A stretch of 64,000 bases of DNA, taken from Prevotella sp. 10(H). GTDB taxonomy: Bacteria; Bacteroidota; Bacteroidia; Bacteroidales; Dysgonomonadaceae. The position numbers and the translations under genes were made by a program. Shown here one piece after another: positions 45,850 through 54,935 of the stretch. Each line of letters starts with the position of its first letter. Position 1 is the first letter of the stretch. The notes below the pieces were generated by a model. That model had not been told where the DNA came from and ran no database searches. It saw nothing but the letters and a program-made list of their open reading frames with translations. Where the stretch lies: the NCBI RefSeq assembly GCF_000711235.1, contig NZ_JOMI01000001.1:372001-436000 (forward strand), written 5' to 3'.

Positions 45850-45884
45850 AAATCCTCTAAATGATTAATTTAGGGGATTTTTTT
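45850..45884 (+). terminator. intrinsic terminator after the tRNA
   Basis: AAATCCTCTAAAT / ATTTAGGGGATTT stem with T7, 47 nt downstream of the tRNA. Confidence 0.75.
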
Positions 45885-45937
45885 ATTCCCCCTCTTTGAC
45901 AAGAAACGACATATTGAGGTAATCATATGACCCTAAA

Positions 45938-45986
45938 TCGGTGCCAAAATCGGTGCCATTTGAAGGTCTATTGAAAATGGCACCGA
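45938..45986. promoter_or_regulatory. candidate integrase arm-binding repeats
   Basis: TCGGTGCCA occurs twice with a 12-bp period (45938, 45950), and the second copy extended forms an inverted repeat with AAATGGCACCGA (45975-45986). Placed between the tRNA and the integrase remnant, this fits arm-type sites of a tyrosine recombinase. Confidence 0.5.
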
Positions 45987-46086
45987 ATTAGAGTATAATT
46001 GTTTGATTTGTCGGAATTTGGCAGCGTAATGTCTTCCATGTTTTTGTAGTAAAAATTTAGTTTTACAAACAAAAAACAAGAAGATT

Positions 46087-46179
46087 ATGAAAGCAACATT
46101 TTCAGTTTTATTCTATCTCCGTAAAAGTGGAAAAAACGGTAAAAACGACCCCTTAAAAACGGCGGAAAATGGCCATTAA
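46087..46179 (+). pseudogene. N-terminal remnant of a tyrosine integrase
   Basis: ATGAAAGCAACATTTTCAG opens a frame MKATFSVLFYLRKS that is the characteristic N-terminus of Bacteroidetes conjugative-element integrases (arm-binding domain start). After 14 codons it runs into the IS21 element at 46128 and stops at 46179. The catalytic domain is absent, so this element cannot make its own integrase from this locus. Confidence 0.75.
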
Positions 46180-46337
46180 AAAACGGTCGAAACTGACCCC
46201 TTGAAAACGGATGAAAGTGATCCCCTAAAAACGTTTCAAACTGACCCCGGCAAGGGTAATTGTTAAAAAGTTGTTCAAAGATGGTATTAAAAGTGTAAGA
46301 TTTTGTTAGCTTGACCGGCGACCAAAATCAGAAGATT

Positions 46338-47882
46338 ATGCCGAACATACCAATTAAGATGAACAAACTTAGAACCATTATCCGTTTGTATGAGGAGCAA
46401 ACGGGTTTAAAGACCATCGCAGCGATGGCTCGCACCTCACGTAATACAGTAAAAAAATACGTTCAAAAGTGGAACTCTTTGAAAATGACCTACGAAGAGT
46501 TTCATGGCAAAAGTGATGCCGAGCTTCACGACCTGTTTTGTGTACCGGCTTGTATGCTTCAACCTAATCCCCGCCTGGAAGAATTGGAAGGTTTAATGCC
46601 CGATATCTGCAAAGAACTTGGACGTAAAGGAGCCACTACCCTCCAGCAATGGGATAAATATCGACAGAACCATCCTGATGGCTATGGACTTACTCAGTTC
46701 CGATTGGCTATCCAGCGTTACCGGATGATTACCAACCCTTCGATGCGGATGGAGCATAAAGCCGGGGATAAAATGTTTATCGACTATACAGGAGATAAAT
46801 TATGGATATATCCTCATGGGGAATCTCCCCGTCAGGTAGAAGTCTTCGTAGCTATATTGGGCTGCAGCCTGTTAACTTATGTAGAAGCGGTTTCCAGCCA
46901 GACAAAGGAAGATTTTATATCAGCCTGTGAAAACGCTTTTTATTATTACGGTGGGGTCCCTCAGGCAATGGTTCCCGACAACCTGAAAGCAGCCGTGACA
47001 AAAGCCGGACGTTACGAATCGGTACTCAATGAAGAGTTTGAGCGTTTTGCCGAGCATTATGCCGTAACCGTTCTACCAGCCCGTGTGCGTAAACCTAAAG
47101 ATAAATCAGTAGTAGAGAATGCTGTAAAATTAACATACAAAGATATCTTTACCCGGATAGAACATCTGCGTTGTCCGGACTTAAAGTCATTGAATGCGGC
47201 TATACGGTCAGCCCTTGAGATACATAACTACCAGCTTTTAAGTCGTCGTAATTACTCCCGCAGGAGTTATTTTGAGGAGATTGAGCGCGATGTATTGGGT
47301 CCGCTAAATCCGATACGTTATCAGATAAAAAAGCACATTATGGCAACAGTAGGTAAAGACGGCTATGTCCGTCTGCGTGAAGATATCCACTATTATAGCG
47401 TCCCTTATATCTATATCGGTAAAAAGCTGAAGATATCCTATACGACAAGTGATGTGGAGATATTTGACGGCTATACCTGTGTGGCTTGCCATACCCGTAA
47501 CCGCCTTGAGTTTAAACATACAACCAATCCTGAACATTTGTCTCCAAAGCATAAGGCTATCCTGGAATGGTCACCTGAGACCTTTATTAAACAGGCTGCC
47601 GAGATAAATGAAGATGTCGAGTTTTACATCCGTAAGGTATTGGAGAAGAAGCGCTATGTTGACCAGGCTAATAAAAGCTGTTCGGGCATCCTGTCTTTAG
47701 CCCGTAAGGTAGGTCCTCTCAGGCTGGCTGCCGCATGCCGTCTTGCCGACAGCTATGGCAGGTATAGTTTCCTTGAGATACAGGATATACTTAAAACCCA
47801 GTCTGAACTTATTGAGGTTCCCGAAGAAACGGCAGACATCCCGGAGCATGAAAATATCAGGGGGAAAGACTATTATAAATAA
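46338..47882 (+). CDS. istA: IS21 transposase IstA
   Basis: The start at 46338 (MPNIPIKMNKLRTIIRLYEEQTG) is preferred; an upstream Met at 46311 is possible. An N-terminal HTH (about 10-45: LKTIAAMARTSRNTVKKYVQKW) is followed by an rve-type DDE domain, with Asp in MFIDYTG, Asp in VPDNLKAAV and Glu in DKSVVENAVK. The C-terminal beta domain is typical of IstA. Length (514-523 residues) is normal and the frame is intact, so the element may be active. Confidence 0.9.
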   Translation: MPNIPIKMNKLRTIIRLYEEQTGLKTIAAMARTSRNTVKKYVQKWNSLKMTYEEFHGKSDAELHDLFCVPACMLQPNPRLEELEGLMPDICKELGRKGATTLQQWDKYRQNHPDGYGLTQFRLAIQRYRMITNPSMRMEHKAGDKMFIDYTGDKLWIYPHGESPRQVEVFVAILGCSLLTYVEAVSSQTKEDFISACENAFYYYGGVPQAMVPDNLKAAVTKAGRYESVLNEEFERFAEHYAVTVLPARVRKPKDKSVVENAVKLTYKDIFTRIEHLRCPDLKSLNAAIRSALEIHNYQLLSRRNYSRRSYFEEIERDVLGPLNPIRYQIKKHIMATVGKDGYVRLREDIHYYSVPYIYIGKKLKISYTTSDVEIFDGYTCVACHTRNRLEFKHTTNPEHLSPKHKAILEWSPETFIKQAAEINEDVEFYIRKVLEKKRYVDQANKSCSGILSLARKVGPLRLAAACRLADSYGRYSFLEIQDILKTQSELIEVPEETADIPEHENIRGKDYYK

Positions 47883-47900
47883 CCTTTAATAAATAAAACA

Positions 47901-48647
47901 ATGAACAATCAAACATTAGACAAAATGCGTCAGATGCGCCTTTTTGGTATGCACGACGCCTTCAAGACATCACTGGAAAATACATTGAAAGAACAAATGA
48001 CCCAGGATCAGTTTATAGGACACCTGGTGGCCAGTGAGTTCGACAACCGCCGAAACAGGGCTATTGAAAGGGCGGTTAAAGCTGCTTCATTCCGTTACAA
48101 TGCTTCGATAGAAGAGATTGATTACACCTTTGAGCGGGGACTGGACCGTAATCAGGTTGAGCGGTTAGCTGCCCTGGAGTTTGTCGCAGAAAGTAAAGAC
48201 CTGTTCATAACCGGACCCACAGGAACAGGTAAGAGCTATCTGGCTACCGCATTGGGTAATAAAGCATGCCAGGATGGATATAAGGTATTATATGCCAGTA
48301 CTGCAAAACTGATGAGCCAACTGAAGATTGCAAAGGTCAAAGGCTCTGTTATAAACGACTTTAAACGTATCGAGAGGATGGACCTGCTTATACTGGATGA
48401 CTTCGGTATGCAGGCTTTCGACTCTCAGGCAAGGGGAATACTGATGGATATAATAGAAGACAGGCATCAAAAGAGATCTACTATTATTACTTCGCAGGTC
48501 CCTGTTAAAGGTTGGTATGACGTTATTGGTGAGAAAACAGTTGCCGATGCCGTACTCGACCGATTAGTACATCATTCCCTGAGGGTAGAGTTATTTGGAG
48601 AATCAATCAGAAAAAGGAAAACTAAAAATGAAAATATGTATCGCTGA
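47901..48647 (+). CDS. istB: IS21 helper ATPase IstB
   Basis: The 248-residue AAA+ ATPase (DnaC-like) has Walker A GPTGTGKS and Walker B LLILDDFGMQ, and starts 18 nt after istA. It controls target choice of IstA. Normal length, intact. Confidence 0.9.
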   Translation: MNNQTLDKMRQMRLFGMHDAFKTSLENTLKEQMTQDQFIGHLVASEFDNRRNRAIERAVKAASFRYNASIEEIDYTFERGLDRNQVERLAALEFVAESKDLFITGPTGTGKSYLATALGNKACQDGYKVLYASTAKLMSQLKIAKVKGSVINDFKRIERMDLLILDDFGMQAFDSQARGILMDIIEDRHQKRSTIITSQVPVKGWYDVIGEKTVADAVLDRLVHHSLRVELFGESIRKRKTKNENMYR

Positions 48648-48715
48648 TAAATTATGTGGGTCCGAATATAGAGATGTTGGGACTTATACCTATTTTTGTA
48701 AAATCTGTGGACCCA

Positions 48716-49360
48716 TTACCTGGGTAGACCGATAAATATTAAGTTTAACTCGGGCTTAAATCTTCTTCTTTTAGACCCCAATCCCGAGAACAACTTTTTA
48801 CTGTTTGAACGGCATAACTTCAAGGGATCATTTTCCGCCGTTTTTAAGGGGTCGTTTTTACCGTTTTTTCCACCTGTCAACAAGTCTTTTTCAAAACTGA
48901 TTTTTTCTATACTACTATCAGAAAAGGGCATAAAATCACGGGAGAACTCACCCATACCAGCTGAAGGATCAAGAAAACGATTTACATCAATACCACTATC
49001 CTTTATAGCATCACCGATAGCCTGTACAATTTCAGGTGGTGTATAAAAAGCCGTCAGTACCGAATTACGGATACTGTCAAAATATTGCTTATACTCTTTT
49101 TCCGATGAAGTAATGTCCCGGATCGTGCGGTGCAGTTCTGCTACCAAAGGAAATAGATCCAATTCGGACTTCGACCAGCTGCTGATGTCTGTAAGAGAGT
49201 TTGCAGGATTCAGAACACATTTCAATCCACCGAATCCCGAATAGCCCTGCATCAGTTCCTTTTCATCATCCGTTGCCGTCCTTTTCTCTTTATCGAGGAT
49301 AAGGACGGTACGGATAGCCTCTATATTGGCCCGGAGATGAGCCTTTTTATTATAGCTCAT
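48716..49360 (-). pseudogene. DNA methylase, N-terminal part truncated by the IS
   Basis: About 163 native codons (48873-49360) encode the start of the large N6-type methylase/helicase-like protein usual in Bacteroidetes conjugative elements: LRANIEAIRTVLILDKEKRTATDDEKELMQGYSGFGGLKCVLNP and LTAFYTPPEIVQAIGDAIKDSGIDVNRFLDPSAGMGEFS (motif I, DPSAG). The frame then reads into the IS end and stops at 48716. The catalytic motif IV and the rest are missing. Confidence 0.8.
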
Positions 49361-49361
49361 T

Positions 49362-49811
49362 TTACAACTCGTTTTCTTCCAGCCAGAGAGAAATGAAACC
49401 GGTTAATTCCGTATAGAGGGTATTGTATTCGGGAGAATCGGTAAACTCATCCGAGAGGGTATATTGCAGGAATATCAGTTCGCATTGGGAGAGTATTCTC
49501 TCTGCATATTCTTTTGCCCGAGATTGTGGAATAATATCCGAAAACTCATTCCATAATACATTAATAATGGTATCATATCGGGAAAACAGTAAATCACGGA
49601 ATAATGTCGTGTTTGCCAGTTCTTCAGCCTCTGGATGGGATAAGCCGTCTTTAATCGCATTGGAATAGGCTTCGGAAGCTTCATCGGATCTGGTTGTAAT
49701 AAACCCGTTATCGTATGCAAGGTTGGGATGGCTTTCTTTGAGATAGGAAAGCAGAGTCAGCCTGTAATAGGATAACTCCATAGGGATATTTCGATTATTA
49801 TTCTTTTTCAT
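49362..49811 (-). CDS. DUF1896 protein
   Basis: The 149-residue protein with MELSYYRLTLLSYLKESHP, a central DGLSHPEAEELANTTLFRDLLFSRYDTIINVLWNEF and acid-rich end matches DUF1896, which in Bacteroidetes conjugative elements sits between topB and the methylase. It ends one base before the methylase gene starts, so the two are one operon. Role unknown. Confidence 0.8.
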   Translation of the reverse strand: MKKNNNRNIPMELSYYRLTLLSYLKESHPNLAYDNGFITTRSDEASEAYSNAIKDGLSHPEAEELANTTLFRDLLFSRYDTIINVLWNEFSDIIPQSRAKEYAERILSQCELIFLQYTLSDEFTDSPEYNTLYTELTGFISLWLEENEL

Positions 49812-50060
49812 CTTTTTAATTTATTAGTGGATAAAAACCGGAATAACCGCTAACTTTGTCATACTTCAATTTATCTAAGCACTCAGTGCTTTTTTATTGT
49901 GTTTTCTTCGATAAATACCGTAAGGTGTATCGGGTTAGACCGGATAAGTTGGATAATTAGCCAGGCACTTGGGAGGGATACCCAAGTGCCGTTTGTTTGG
50001 GGGAGCCACAGGCTCTTTTGTTATTAGATAGTATAAAAACTATAATTGTTATTTAATCTA
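49812..50060. other. hairpin-rich gap between topB and DUF1896
   Basis: AAGCAC / GTGCTT with T6 (49877-49896), perfect 10-bp stem GGCACTTGGG / CCCAAGTGCC (49964-49990) and GAGCC / GGCTC with T4 (50003-50019). Probably terminators and processing hairpins at the end of the topB transcript. No gene. Confidence 0.55.
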
Positions 50061-52214
50061 TTATTTTTTCGGTTTTCCCTTTCCTTTTTTATAATTGGTA
50101 TTGCTGCTATTTTTTCTTTCAGGAAATACAAATTTGACATTCAGTTCCTCATCCAGTATCATTGATGCCTCAAAGTCGTTACCGGCTTTGCTCTTAAAGC
50201 CTTTAAGCGGTCCCAGTATTTTCTTTTCAAAGAGTTCGGTTAGTTGGGCATCTGTCAAAGTTTTGCCGGCCTTCGTCCTGAAACAGGTAAAATCGCAATG
50301 CTCACTGCTGCATCGGGCAACCATCGGATAAAACCGTATATTCCCTTCTTTACATTTAGGACAGCATACATTGGAGCTTGTTTCTTTGAATACGATGTTA
50401 GAGGATAAGAGTTCAGCTGTTACCTGAGAAGTATAAACTCCTATACTTTTCATAAAGGTTTCAGCATTATCTTCTCCCCGTTCAATCTTAGCCAGTGTTT
50501 CTTCCCACATTCCAGTCATTTCCACATCGGCAATACGCATGGATTTGACAATGCCATAGATAGCCATTCCTTTTTCGGTTGGGATAAGTGTTTTCTCTTT
50601 GCGGATAATATATCCCCGTGAAATAAGTGTTTCGATAATGGCAGCACGGGTAGCAGGCGTTCCCAATCCGCAATCCTTCATGGCTTGACGTTGGGTTTCG
50701 TCATCCAGTTCTTTGCCTGCATTTTCCATAGCAGTCAATAGGGAACTTTCGGTAAATAAGGGTTTCGGCTTGGTCTGTTTTTCTATCAGGCTGCATCCGG
50801 TGGATTGAAGTTTTTCATTTTCAGAGAGTCCGGGCAGCAAACTATTGGGGACGTCATTATTTTTATTGTTTTCATCCTTATCTTCTGTTTTATCACCCGA
50901 CTTCTTTTGTACTGCCCGCCATCCTGCTTCAATAATGACAGAACCTTTGGCCTCGAATTCCATATCGTTGCTGACAATAGAAACGGTGGTCTGTTCTTTC
51001 TGGCACTTGGGAGAAAAAGCTTCCAGCATCCGGCAGACAATCAGGTCGTAAACCTGTCGCTCTTCCTTTTTGAGTTCATTTGCGAACACATCGGTAATAA
51101 GCAAGGCATGGTGGTCGGTTACTTTTTTGTCGTTTACCGCCTGCCTGTTCAATCCGTCTTTCAGTAATCCAATCGTGTATTCCCCGTATTTGGGATGTGC
51201 TTTGATAAACTTCATTGTTTCAGGCACCTGTTCAAATACATCTTCAGAGATATACTTACTACCTGTGCGGGGATAGGAAATCAGTTTCTTTTCGTAGAGG
51301 GTTTGCGCAATGCCGAGCATCTTCTCTGCCGGGAATCCGAACAGGCTATTGGCTTTCTTCTGTAATCCGGTCAGGTCGAAAAGTAAGGGTGCTTCCTCCG
51401 ATATGGCTTTCTTATCGACTTTCTTAACTTCTACTGTAGGATTGGCTTTTAATAACCGGTATCGTTTTTCGGCTTCCTCCTTATCGGAATACTTTTCTTT
51501 AGATTGTGCTTTAAAAGAGATATTGTCTTTTTCAATACCCACTCCCAGTTGCCAGTATTTCTGGGGTATAAATTGTTTATTCTCCTTATAACGGGAGCAG
51601 ATCATTGCCAGTGTCGGGGTTTGTACCCGTCCGAGTGAATAGACACCATCGCCGACAGTAATACTTAATGCCTGGCTGGCATTGATACCGACAAGCCAAT
51701 CGGCTTCGCTTCTCGATTTGGCGGCATAATACAGGTTGTCGTAATCCGTTCCTTTTTTCAGGTTATTCAAGCCTTCCCGGATAGCCTTTTCAGTAAGGGA
51801 ACTGATCCATAAACGCCTGAATGGTTTATTACATTCCAGATAGGAATAAATATACCTGAAAATCAATTCTCCTTCGCGTCCGGCATCGGTAGCGACAATA
51901 ATACTGTCGCACCGGTCGAATACTTTTTTAATGACACGGAGTTGCTTTAATGCTCCGGGATCGGCTTTATAACCTTTCTCCGCTTTTACCTGCCGGGGTT
52001 GCAGGGTAAAAGTTTCGGGGATGATGGGCAGGTTCTCCCGTTTAAAGCCTTTGAGCCCGTAATTCTCGGGCATGGAGAGCCCGATTAGATGTCCCAATGC
52101 CCATGTTACTATATAATTATTTCCTTCGATATAACCTTCCTCGCGGGATGTTGCTCCCACAATCTTGGCTATCTCCCGTGCTACAGTTGGTTTTTCTGCT
52201 ATTATTGCTATCAT
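50061..52214 (-). CDS. topB: DNA topoisomerase III
   Basis: The 717-residue type IA topoisomerase has a Toprim domain at the N-terminus (IIAEKPTVAREIAKIVGA..DAGREGELIFRYIYS), the catalytic-Tyr region KLISYPRTGSKYISEDV and a C-terminal zinc-finger-like CCPKCKEGNIRFYPMVARC. It decatenates DNA during transfer. TopB is a regular part of CTnDOT-type elements; here it lies downstream of the DUF3945 gene in the same orientation. Confidence 0.9.
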   Translation of the reverse strand: MIAIIAEKPTVAREIAKIVGATSREEGYIEGNNYIVTWALGHLIGLSMPENYGLKGFKRENLPIIPETFTLQPRQVKAEKGYKADPGALKQLRVIKKVFDRCDSIIVATDAGREGELIFRYIYSYLECNKPFRRLWISSLTEKAIREGLNNLKKGTDYDNLYYAAKSRSEADWLVGINASQALSITVGDGVYSLGRVQTPTLAMICSRYKENKQFIPQKYWQLGVGIEKDNISFKAQSKEKYSDKEEAEKRYRLLKANPTVEVKKVDKKAISEEAPLLFDLTGLQKKANSLFGFPAEKMLGIAQTLYEKKLISYPRTGSKYISEDVFEQVPETMKFIKAHPKYGEYTIGLLKDGLNRQAVNDKKVTDHHALLITDVFANELKKEERQVYDLIVCRMLEAFSPKCQKEQTTVSIVSNDMEFEAKGSVIIEAGWRAVQKKSGDKTEDKDENNKNNDVPNSLLPGLSENEKLQSTGCSLIEKQTKPKPLFTESSLLTAMENAGKELDDETQRQAMKDCGLGTPATRAAIIETLISRGYIIRKEKTLIPTEKGMAIYGIVKSMRIADVEMTGMWEETLAKIERGEDNAETFMKSIGVYTSQVTAELLSSNIVFKETSSNVCCPKCKEGNIRFYPMVARCSSEHCDFTCFRTKAGKTLTDAQLTELFEKKILGPLKGFKSKAGNDFEASMILDEELNVKFVFPERKNSSNTNYKKGKGKPKK

Positions 52215-52405
52215 ATTTTCTAATTGTTTAATGAGGTAATATGCCGATGTGCCAATTTAGTTACAAGTTTGCCTCGCCTTCGCTTCGGCGATTTTCAATT
52301 CTTCACCCTACGGGCAGTTACGAGTTACAGTGATTCAAGTTGTTAGCTATTATCACTTTATCGCTTTGCGTAATCGGCACATTGGCATATCAGTAAATTG
52401 GCACA

Positions 52406-53821
52406 TTACATTCTTATCCCTTTGGATTTTTGTACTTTCTGTTCTTGTTTTTCGTCTTGCTTTTCTTCCTTTTGTTCTTCCTGCTTTTGGGTCGGTTTCC
52501 CCTGTCCCTGTTTGAGCGGTTCTTTAATGTCTTTGGTGGCTTCGTTGTTTTTGCCTTCCGAGTTGACAGCAACCTGTGTCTTGCTGTTGTTGTCGGGCGT
52601 AACCTCCGCTCCCTGCCTGATAGCTTTATCAGGATTCCATCTGAAGAAGTCCAGTTTTTCTTTTTCGGTATTAACTTTGACATAGGCATTGAAGGGTTCG
52701 CCCGCCCTGTCGGTCATGCCGGTGACATAGATGGTCTGCCCTGCTTTTAGCTGGGTTTGTTGTGCCGGAGTCAGTTCCGCTCCCAATAACCTAGCGGGAA
52801 TGCGCAGCCGTGTTTCGCCTTCCTGTTTCTGCTGCCGTCCTTCCTTTTGTTCTTTTGACAATTTATTGGCATTATCGAATTTAAATTCGATGCCCCTCCT
52901 GTCGGCATTGATTTGTACGGATGCACTGAAGTCTTCGCCTTTTTTTGACTTCATACCTTCGAGGTATACGGCTTTTCCTTCGGCTAATTCTTTTCTTTGC
53001 TGTTCATTGAGGGTGACGCCTTTAATCTCATTGGGAATCTTTATCTTATCCGCCCTGATGGCTACCAGTTCGTTCGTCATCTTGTCGATAGACAGGAATG
53101 CCGGCATCTTATGCCCTTTGACGGGTTCTATCTCCACCAGCCGCCCTGCATGTCCTGTACGGCGAAGGTTCTGTTTATCGTCTTCCGTCAGACGGACACC
53201 GTAGACAAACCCGTCTAACTGTGGTTCTTTGCGCAAGGCATGTACAATCAGGTTCAATTTGCCGTCGGGGTTCTCGCGTAAGGATAAGCGGGCGTCGGTG
53301 CGGATAAGGGAATCGCCTATCTCTGCCTTGACAGGAAACAGCATCGGCGTCTTTTGCCAGTTCAACAGCTTGTCGAGGCTCTTTTTGTCAATCATCTCCT
53401 TTTTTATTCCTAACTTCTCGAACTGTTCCCAGTCGATACGGGATTCGTCTATGGCCTGATAGGGCTTCTTTGAGAATTCTTCGGGCACTACCCGATGTGT
53501 ATCCAGCATTTCTTTATTGGATGGCGTTTCGGGTTCTTTCAGCATTTCCTGTAATACGGATACGAAACTTTCCACTTTCTCCAAGGGCGCCCTGAAGAAA
53601 TGGAAGTGGGTGGGCTCTTTACACTGGCGAATAAAGTTGGACATAAAGTTTTCCAGTGCGTTTCCCTGTTTGTCGATGCGCAGGAACTCCGGCTCGTTTT
53701 CCTGCCTGGGACTGGTGGTTCTGGGCGTCCCGTCTTCATTCATTCCTGTGACAACATTCAACTTGCCGCTGTCTTTTTCTGTGACCAGCAGAACATCCTG
53801 GTCTTTTACTTCTTCATTCAT
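52406..53821 (-). CDS. DUF3945/DUF4099 conjugative-element protein
   Basis: The 471-residue hydrophilic protein shows repeated DUF3945 units: LRENPDGKLNLIVHALRKEPQLDG, LTEDDKQNLRRTGHAGRLVEIEPVKG, LNEQQRKELAEGKAVYLEGMKSKKGEDFSASVQINADRRG and LTPAQQTQLKAGQTIYVTGMTDRAGEPFNAYVKVN. A low-complexity Lys/Gln/Glu tail (420-471) follows. Always near topB in these elements; no enzymatic motif. Probably a DNA-processing accessory. Confidence 0.8.
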   Translation of the reverse strand: MNEEVKDQDVLLVTEKDSGKLNVVTGMNEDGTPRTTSPRQENEPEFLRIDKQGNALENFMSNFIRQCKEPTHFHFFRAPLEKVESFVSVLQEMLKEPETPSNKEMLDTHRVVPEEFSKKPYQAIDESRIDWEQFEKLGIKKEMIDKKSLDKLLNWQKTPMLFPVKAEIGDSLIRTDARLSLRENPDGKLNLIVHALRKEPQLDGFVYGVRLTEDDKQNLRRTGHAGRLVEIEPVKGHKMPAFLSIDKMTNELVAIRADKIKIPNEIKGVTLNEQQRKELAEGKAVYLEGMKSKKGEDFSASVQINADRRGIEFKFDNANKLSKEQKEGRQQKQEGETRLRIPARLLGAELTPAQQTQLKAGQTIYVTGMTDRAGEPFNAYVKVNTEKEKLDFFRWNPDKAIRQGAEVTPDNNSKTQVAVNSEGKNNEATKDIKEPLKQGQGKPTQKQEEQKEEKQDEKQEQKVQKSKGIRM

Positions 53822-54041
53822 CTTTTGGATAATTAGGGGGTCGCAGACCCTTTGGTTTTTACTTAGCCTGCGATTACAGCAGGCCGGTTTGTTAATAAAT
53901 CACCCGGGGATATCGGGTACGGGATTTATCTCAGGCGAAAGTATCATTTAAGAACGGGTTGATAATGAGGTTTAAAAGGAGTGGAGTCCCTTGTCCGGCG
54001 ATGTCGCACCTGGATAATGAGCCGTTTGGGGTGAGGGATTA

Positions 54042-54356
54042 TCAGGTGATAGTCATTTCCTCTCCCTTATCCCCGGATTGTCCGTCCCTATTCTGCCTCT
54101 TCTTATTTAAGAATTTAAATACCTCGGATTCATAATAGAAGGGTTTGCCTGCCACGCGTATGAAAGGCAGTTCCCCGGCAGCGCGATACCGTTGCAGGCT
54201 GCGGGGCGTCAGCTTGAACATGATGCAGATATCCTGATTGTCGAGAATGGTTTCGCCGTTCAGGCGGTTTTTAGCTTTGAGCAGGCCAAAGAGTTCGTCC
54301 AGCCTTTCATCGAAATGCTTCAGGCTGTCATCGAATTTACTGTCTTGTATTTCCAT
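54042..54356 (-). CDS. excisionase-like helix-turn-helix protein
   Basis: I choose the Met at 54356 (MEIQDSKFDD); the frame extends upstream to 54413. Of 104 residues, about 50-90 are a winged HTH of MerR/excisionase type (NQDICIMFKLTPRSLQRYRAAGELPFIRVAGKPFYYESEVFKFLNK). This protein type occurs next to rteC in CTnDOT-like elements and is thought to bind DNA in excision or mobilisation control. Confidence 0.8.
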   Translation of the reverse strand: MEIQDSKFDDSLKHFDERLDELFGLLKAKNRLNGETILDNQDICIMFKLTPRSLQRYRAAGELPFIRVAGKPFYYESEVFKFLNKKRQNRDGQSGDKGEEMTIT

Positions 54357-54413
54357 GTCATTCTTATTAATTGGGCAATACAAAGTTGCAATATCATGCA
54401 GAGCGATATTCAC

Positions 54414-54935
54414 AACTTGGGTAGACTTTTTTCGATATTTTTTATTTATGCGCTGATATAATGACGCTTAGCGGCTGAAAGACGGAATAAATAATTTTTT
54501 GTTTAAAAAAGCTGCTTGGGTATTAAGAAAAATTGGATATAATTTAACTGTTTATCAACTGATTCCGCCAAAAAGAATGGTTATATTTGGTATATCATTT
54601 GATTCCCGCTTGGGAAGGCCTGACAAGTAATAAGCTAAGAAATAATCTATTATAATTTGGAGGTGTAATCTTGTGCTTGTGGAGTCTATCTATCACTGAT
54701 CGATATGTGATAATGGAATATAAGGATATATGAAAAAATAGCGTGGAAACCTGTATTTTCAAAACAAAGGTACTGGTATACCCTACAAACGAAAAAACGG
54801 TCATCCACGCTATATATTTACTATATAACATTCGATTCACGTTTCTTATCCCGTTTGTTATTAAAAAATTACCAGTTTTTTGTTTTGGGTCAGAAGCAGA
54901 CGTAAATTTATCCGAATAAATCGGTTAATGCAACA
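54414..54935. other. 522-bp gap between the HTH gene and rteC
   Basis: A plus-strand minus-7 box TATATTTG at 54582-54589 is followed by no gene on that strand. An 81-codon minus-strand frame here has no supporting signal. Otherwise AT-rich and without repeats; the upstream part probably carries the HTH-gene promoter. Confidence 0.4.

Larger units (their letters stand above)
46128..48872 (+). mobile_element. IS21-family insertion sequence
   Basis: The 2745-bp element has istA and istB in the usual order and TG..CA ends. The outer ~45 bp are perfect inverted repeats of the type TGGAAAAAACGGTAAAAACG. Inside the left end lie further copies of (GACCCC)TTAAAAACGG at about 46165-46250, as expected for IS21 transposase sites. 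No target-site duplication is visible: left flank GTAAAAG, right flank CCTGTCAAC. The two flanks are fragments of two different genes. Confidence 0.9.

Noticed and set aside
54595-54840. 81-codon minus-strand frame between the HTH gene and rteC
   Set aside because: No leader signals and composition typical of AT-rich chance frames.
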